Positions 61,434-64,000 of a stretch of 64,000 nt of DNA are shown here, piece by piece. Location of the stretch: NCBI RefSeq assembly GCF_021646545.1, contig NZ_JAKIRP010000003.1:434001-498000 (forward strand), given 5' to 3'. The position numbers and the translations under genes were made by a program. Under the pieces are notes generated by a model. The model was not told the origin of the DNA. It was given only the letters and a program-made list of their open reading frames with translations, and ran no database searches. The DNA comes from Chitinophaga filiformis. Lineage in GTDB: Bacteria; Bacteroidota; Bacteroidia; Chitinophagales; Chitinophagaceae. How positions within the stretch are numbered: the first letter of the stretch is position 1; every line of letters begins with the position of its first letter.

Positions 61434-61465
61434 AAAAGCCGCAGGCGTTTGCCTGCGGCTTTTTA
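61434..61465. terminator. Bidirectional terminator between TonB receptor and KamA-like gene
   Basis: AAAAGCCGCAGGC / GCCTGCGGCTTTTT with GTTT loop (61434-61463); serves the receptor (T tract) and, reversed, the minus-strand operon. Confidence 0.85.
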
Positions 61466-61512
61466 TTTGTCAGCCATTGCAATTATCTTTTTGCCGGATC
61501 AGCCTTTGTTCT

Positions 61513-62832
61513 TTACACTTGCAAAGAAATATTCCCATACCGCAATTCATTCCTGTCATAATCGTCCTGGTCACTGAAAAATTCCCTGTACCGCTCATCA
61601 TAACAGGATAGATCATCAAACCATTTCGGATGGTCATTGCTGCCCCGGGCCTTGAATGTCTTATATGCCAGCGACCCATTCCTATGCTGCAGAAAACGTA
61701 ACTGGTATACGTCATCCTCAATATCTAATAACTCTACTTTACCAGTGGTCATAGACATTACGGGGCCTCGGGCTGTGCGGCACAAACCACCTGTCAATTG
61801 TACGGCGCCACGATAAATATGCAATGCCGTCTCCAATGATTCAGCGAAGTAGTGCTGAGCGCCCGTATCCCTGGGCAGGAACATATAATAAGGCACACAA
61901 CCCAGCTGCACCTGGCGCTCCCACATGGTTGACCAGATCCTTACCTTATTATTAATATGTCTCAGTAATGGCGCCTGTGTACGTATCTCGGCTCCTATCT
62001 TCCGCAGGTTGAATATGGCCTCCTGCGCCACTGCTGTCTCGAACTCCACGTAGTGATTAAAATGAGCCATGATAGCCAGGTGCTTTCCTGCAGCGGTTAC
62101 TTTGGCTAATAACTCCAACAACTCGTCCTTGTCGGTGTCTGTCACGAACTTGTGAGGCCAGTAGCTGAGCGATTTCGTCCCTATCCTGATCACCTTCAGG
62201 CTTTTCACTTCCAGCAGGGGCAGCAGATAATTTGCCAGGATACGGGGACTCATAACCATAGGGTCCCCTCCTGTCAGCAACACATCTGAGATGTAAGGAT
62301 TAGCCTTGAGGTAGGCTACCAGCGGCTCTATTTCTTTCGCCTGCATCTTGAAGCCCGGTTCATTAACGAACTGAGGCCACCTGAAGCAGAACGTGCAATA
62401 AGCGTGGCAGGTCTGGCTATGACTGGGAAAGAACAGTATAGTATTACGGTATTTATGTTGCATACCATCCAGCTTTTCTCCCAGGAAATAAGGTGTATTA
62501 TGATCCACCTGGCCAGCAGGATGTGGATTCAATGACAACCGTATATCATGGATCAGATTACGGTAGGATACCTCATCCATGTTCCGCATTCCCCATTTCA
62601 ATTGATCATAATGTAATTCGGTCAGCATTTCCTTATGTGGAAAGTTCAGGCGAAAGATCGGGTCGTCGGGAACATTTGTCCAGTTAATAAGATTCTCCAA
62701 TACGTAGTTATTCGTCTTAAAAGGATAGATCTCACTAACTATTCTGATGTCCTCCATCTGCCTGTGATCCAGTAACATTAATTGGGGAATCTTATCAAGC
62801 TGATTGATATTGTATGATTTGAACTTAAACAT
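61513..62832 (-). CDS. KamA-family radical SAM protein (lysine 2,3-aminomutase-like)
   Basis: 439 residues. The 4Fe-4S motif is CHAYCTFCFRW (Cys142, Cys146, Cys149; CxxxCxxC), with SAM motif LLTGGDPMVMSP and the remainder of the TIM barrel (VIRIGTKSLSYWP, MAHFNHYVEFETA). Where lysine 2,3-aminomutases have the PLP-binding Lys (PGGGGK), this protein has VQLTGGLCRTARGPVMSM with no lysine, so it may not use PLP as the classic enzyme does. The C-terminus (RGSNDHPKWFDDLS and acidic end) is also unusual. It is in an operon with an oxygenase gene upstream (48-bp gap). Function of this branch unknown. Confidence 0.8.
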   Translation of the reverse strand: MFKFKSYNINQLDKIPQLMLLDHRQMEDIRIVSEIYPFKTNNYVLENLINWTNVPDDPIFRLNFPHKEMLTELHYDQLKWGMRNMDEVSYRNLIHDIRLSLNPHPAGQVDHNTPYFLGEKLDGMQHKYRNTILFFPSHSQTCHAYCTFCFRWPQFVNEPGFKMQAKEIEPLVAYLKANPYISDVLLTGGDPMVMSPRILANYLLPLLEVKSLKVIRIGTKSLSYWPHKFVTDTDKDELLELLAKVTAAGKHLAIMAHFNHYVEFETAVAQEAIFNLRKIGAEIRTQAPLLRHINNKVRIWSTMWERQVQLGCVPYYMFLPRDTGAQHYFAESLETALHIYRGAVQLTGGLCRTARGPVMSMTTGKVELLDIEDDVYQLRFLQHRNGSLAYKTFKARGSNDHPKWFDDLSCYDERYREFFSDQDDYDRNELRYGNISLQV

Positions 62833-62880
62833 TACAAAAAATTGAAAGGGAGTTTACGAAAAGGGGAAGCATCTCCGGAC

Positions 62881-63846
62881 TCAGGCCATCGAAACCAATA
62901 TCTTTCTATCTCCGGTAAATGGCAGACGACCATGTAGCGACAGCATATTATCCACCATCAACAGATCACCATTTTCCCAGGGAACAGGAACTGTTACGTC
63001 GTCCATTACCCGGATGATCTCATCGATATATTCTTTCTGTATCTCTGAGCCATCGCCGTAACGGGCATACATAGGCAGTCCATTAGGATCATTATTTGCC
63101 AGGAACATCAGGGTTTCAAACACTTCCTCACCATAAATGACAGGATAAAACTGATCTACCTGGTTAAACCATAAGCGGTCGCCGGTAACAGGATGTTTCC
63201 TGATGGCGGGTCTTGTCTGTTCGAGTCGCACGGCACCGTCAGGTTGCCATTTAACGGTGATACCGTTTTCATTGCAATAAGACTCCATGAACTGTTTATC
63301 TGTCGTTTCGAATGCTTCCTGCCAGGAAGGACCAAGTCCTGCACCGCCGTGCAGATTGCGGATATAAGTAATGCCTTTCGCTTCAAATTCTTCTACTATA
63401 GCAGGAGAAAGTAATTCCAGCACCTTCTTGCAATCGCCGACGGTTGTTTCACCTCCCGTATCTGCTTTGTTGATACAGCAAAAGAAGATATGCGCCGGCC
63501 AGAGATTAGAATAGGAAAATTCAGTGTGCAGGCGGATGATAGACGCTGCATCGTATTCGGAGGCATTGTATACATTGGAGGTATGTTTGCTTCTGCTGGA
63601 ATTCCCATCCAGGAAACTGGAGGAGGCAGGATGCAGACGTTTCATTAACCCGCTAAAAGCGTCAATAGAATCTATATTAATGCCTCTTACGTGAATAGCA
63701 CCATTTCTCAGCAGTGTCGATTCCATGAGTTCGCGTTTCTCATGGTACCAGTCAGCGAAGAAATCAGTGCTTACCTGCTCTTCAAATTTCAGGAACACGG
63801 GCAGTTTATCCTCACCTATGTGAGCAATAGATTTAGTTAAGTTCAT
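62881..63846 (-). CDS. Fe(II)/2-oxoglutarate-dependent oxygenase (TauD/SyrP type)
   Basis: 321 residues. Metal motif HTEFSYSNLWPAHIFF gives His107 and Glu109 (HxE), and the distal His305 with Arg314 in LSLHGRLPFTGDRKI. The HxE variant and WPAHIFFCC segment are typical of the SyrP/AsnO/clavaminate-synthase-like branch that hydroxylates free or carrier-bound amino acids rather than taurine. It sits between an unidentified upstream gene (26 bp from its stop) and the KamA-like gene, so an amino-acid-modifying pathway is likely. Start ATG at 63846. Confidence 0.85.
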   Translation of the reverse strand: MNLTKSIAHIGEDKLPVFLKFEEQVSTDFFADWYHEKRELMESTLLRNGAIHVRGINIDSIDAFSGLMKRLHPASSSFLDGNSSRSKHTSNVYNASEYDAASIIRLHTEFSYSNLWPAHIFFCCINKADTGGETTVGDCKKVLELLSPAIVEEFEAKGITYIRNLHGGAGLGPSWQEAFETTDKQFMESYCNENGITVKWQPDGAVRLEQTRPAIRKHPVTGDRLWFNQVDQFYPVIYGEEVFETLMFLANNDPNGLPMYARYGDGSEIQKEYIDEIIRVMDDVTVPVPWENGDLLMVDNMLSLHGRLPFTGDRKILVSMA

Positions 63847-63872
63847 ACATGAAGGTTTAGCGATGTTATAAA

Positions 63873-64000
63873 TCAGATTTCATACAATAATTCTTTTTCG
63901 CCGAACAGTCTCTCTGCGGCTATGTTGTTTTCTCCGCAATCTGTGATCAGCTTATTGGATGCTACAATGGGGTTGGCATCCTCATGATATCTTACACTGC
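63873..64000 (-). CDS. C-terminal fragment of an unidentified protein (runs off the right edge)
   Basis: An open minus-strand frame enters from the window edge and ends with a TGA at 63873-63875. The 41 visible residues end in NNIAAERLFGEKELLYEI, with VASNKLITDCGENNIAA before that. I do not recognise the family. It ends 26 bp before the oxygenase start, so it is probably in the same operon. Confidence 0.6.
   Translation of the reverse strand, partial: SVRYHEDANPIVASNKLITDCGENNIAAERLFGEKELLYEI

Overview
The window looks like chromosomal DNA from a Bacteroidota bacterium, most likely of the Chitinophaga type (family-level inference). The signs are the -7 promoter motif TAnnTTTG in front of several genes, lipoproteins with short Cys-Ser/Gly-Lys-Asp-Asp N-termini, a TonB-dependent receptor with an N-terminal carboxypeptidase-like plug domain, GTG/ATG-started two-component operons, and families frequent in that group (DUF1361, DUF6717-like, DinB, SnoaL-like and GAF proteins). 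No rRNA, tRNA, CRISPR array, IS transposase or phage gene was recognised.

Layout. 1-3.4 kb: recD and the start of recC (minus strand, recC cut by the window edge). 3.4-4.6 kb: a gene-free stretch with 13-bp tandem repeats and two inverted copies of a ~150-bp hairpin-forming element. 4.6-8.4 kb: a paoABC-type periplasmic molybdenum aldehyde oxidoreductase operon. 8.9-10.8 kb: CHASE3 histidine kinase plus single-domain response regulator. 10.8-15.1 kb: UvrD/FBH1-like helicase, orphan ABC ATPase, YegS-like lipid kinase, surE. 15.4-16.5 kb: two tandem paralogous lipoproteins. 17.1-22.3 kb: a five-gene operon (class III aminotransferase, Zn alcohol dehydrogenase, HAD phosphatase, MFS exporter, fold-type I aminotransferase) that looks like a small-molecule pathway. 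22.3-22.7 kb: a second hairpin element and an imperfect direct repeat, then dps. 23.3-31 kb: sigma-54 activator, OsmC-porin-M17N operon, AraC regulator and a large GAF protein.

31.0-33.6 kb is the most unusual locus: an AT-rich pair of overlapping genes, a 700-residue GNAT-PIN-(GNAT-like)-ASCH/EVE-like fusion and a separate ASCH protein, with a small palindrome just upstream. 33.7-41 kb: VOC protein, AraC regulator, ECF sigma operon, SRPBCC membrane protein, and a NarL/TPR-kinase pair. 41-50 kb: small lipoprotein, HxlR regulator divergent from an exported alpha/beta hydrolase, a perfect 41-bp-arm palindrome, M23 peptidase, amidohydrolase, a diiron-type protein with DUF1361, SDR and DinB. 50.1-54.2 kb: probable five-gene envelope operon (26-residue-repeat secreted protein, proline-rich protein, beta-barrel, OmpR regulator, histidine kinase). 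54.3-61.4 kb: Crp-like regulator, SnoaL-like protein, quinone oxidoreductase, a Cys-less alkyltransferase-like protein, beta-propeller lipoprotein and a TonB receptor. 61.5-64 kb: minus-strand operon entering from the right edge with an unidentified C-terminus, a SyrP/TauD-type oxygenase and a KamA-family radical SAM protein that seems to lack the PLP lysine.

Most genes are housekeeping, regulatory or envelope functions. The accessory candidates are the GNAT-PIN-ASCH pair, the 17-22 kb pathway, the KamA/oxygenase operon, and the intergenic hairpin elements. All domain calls are made by eye from sequence motifs; no database search was run.
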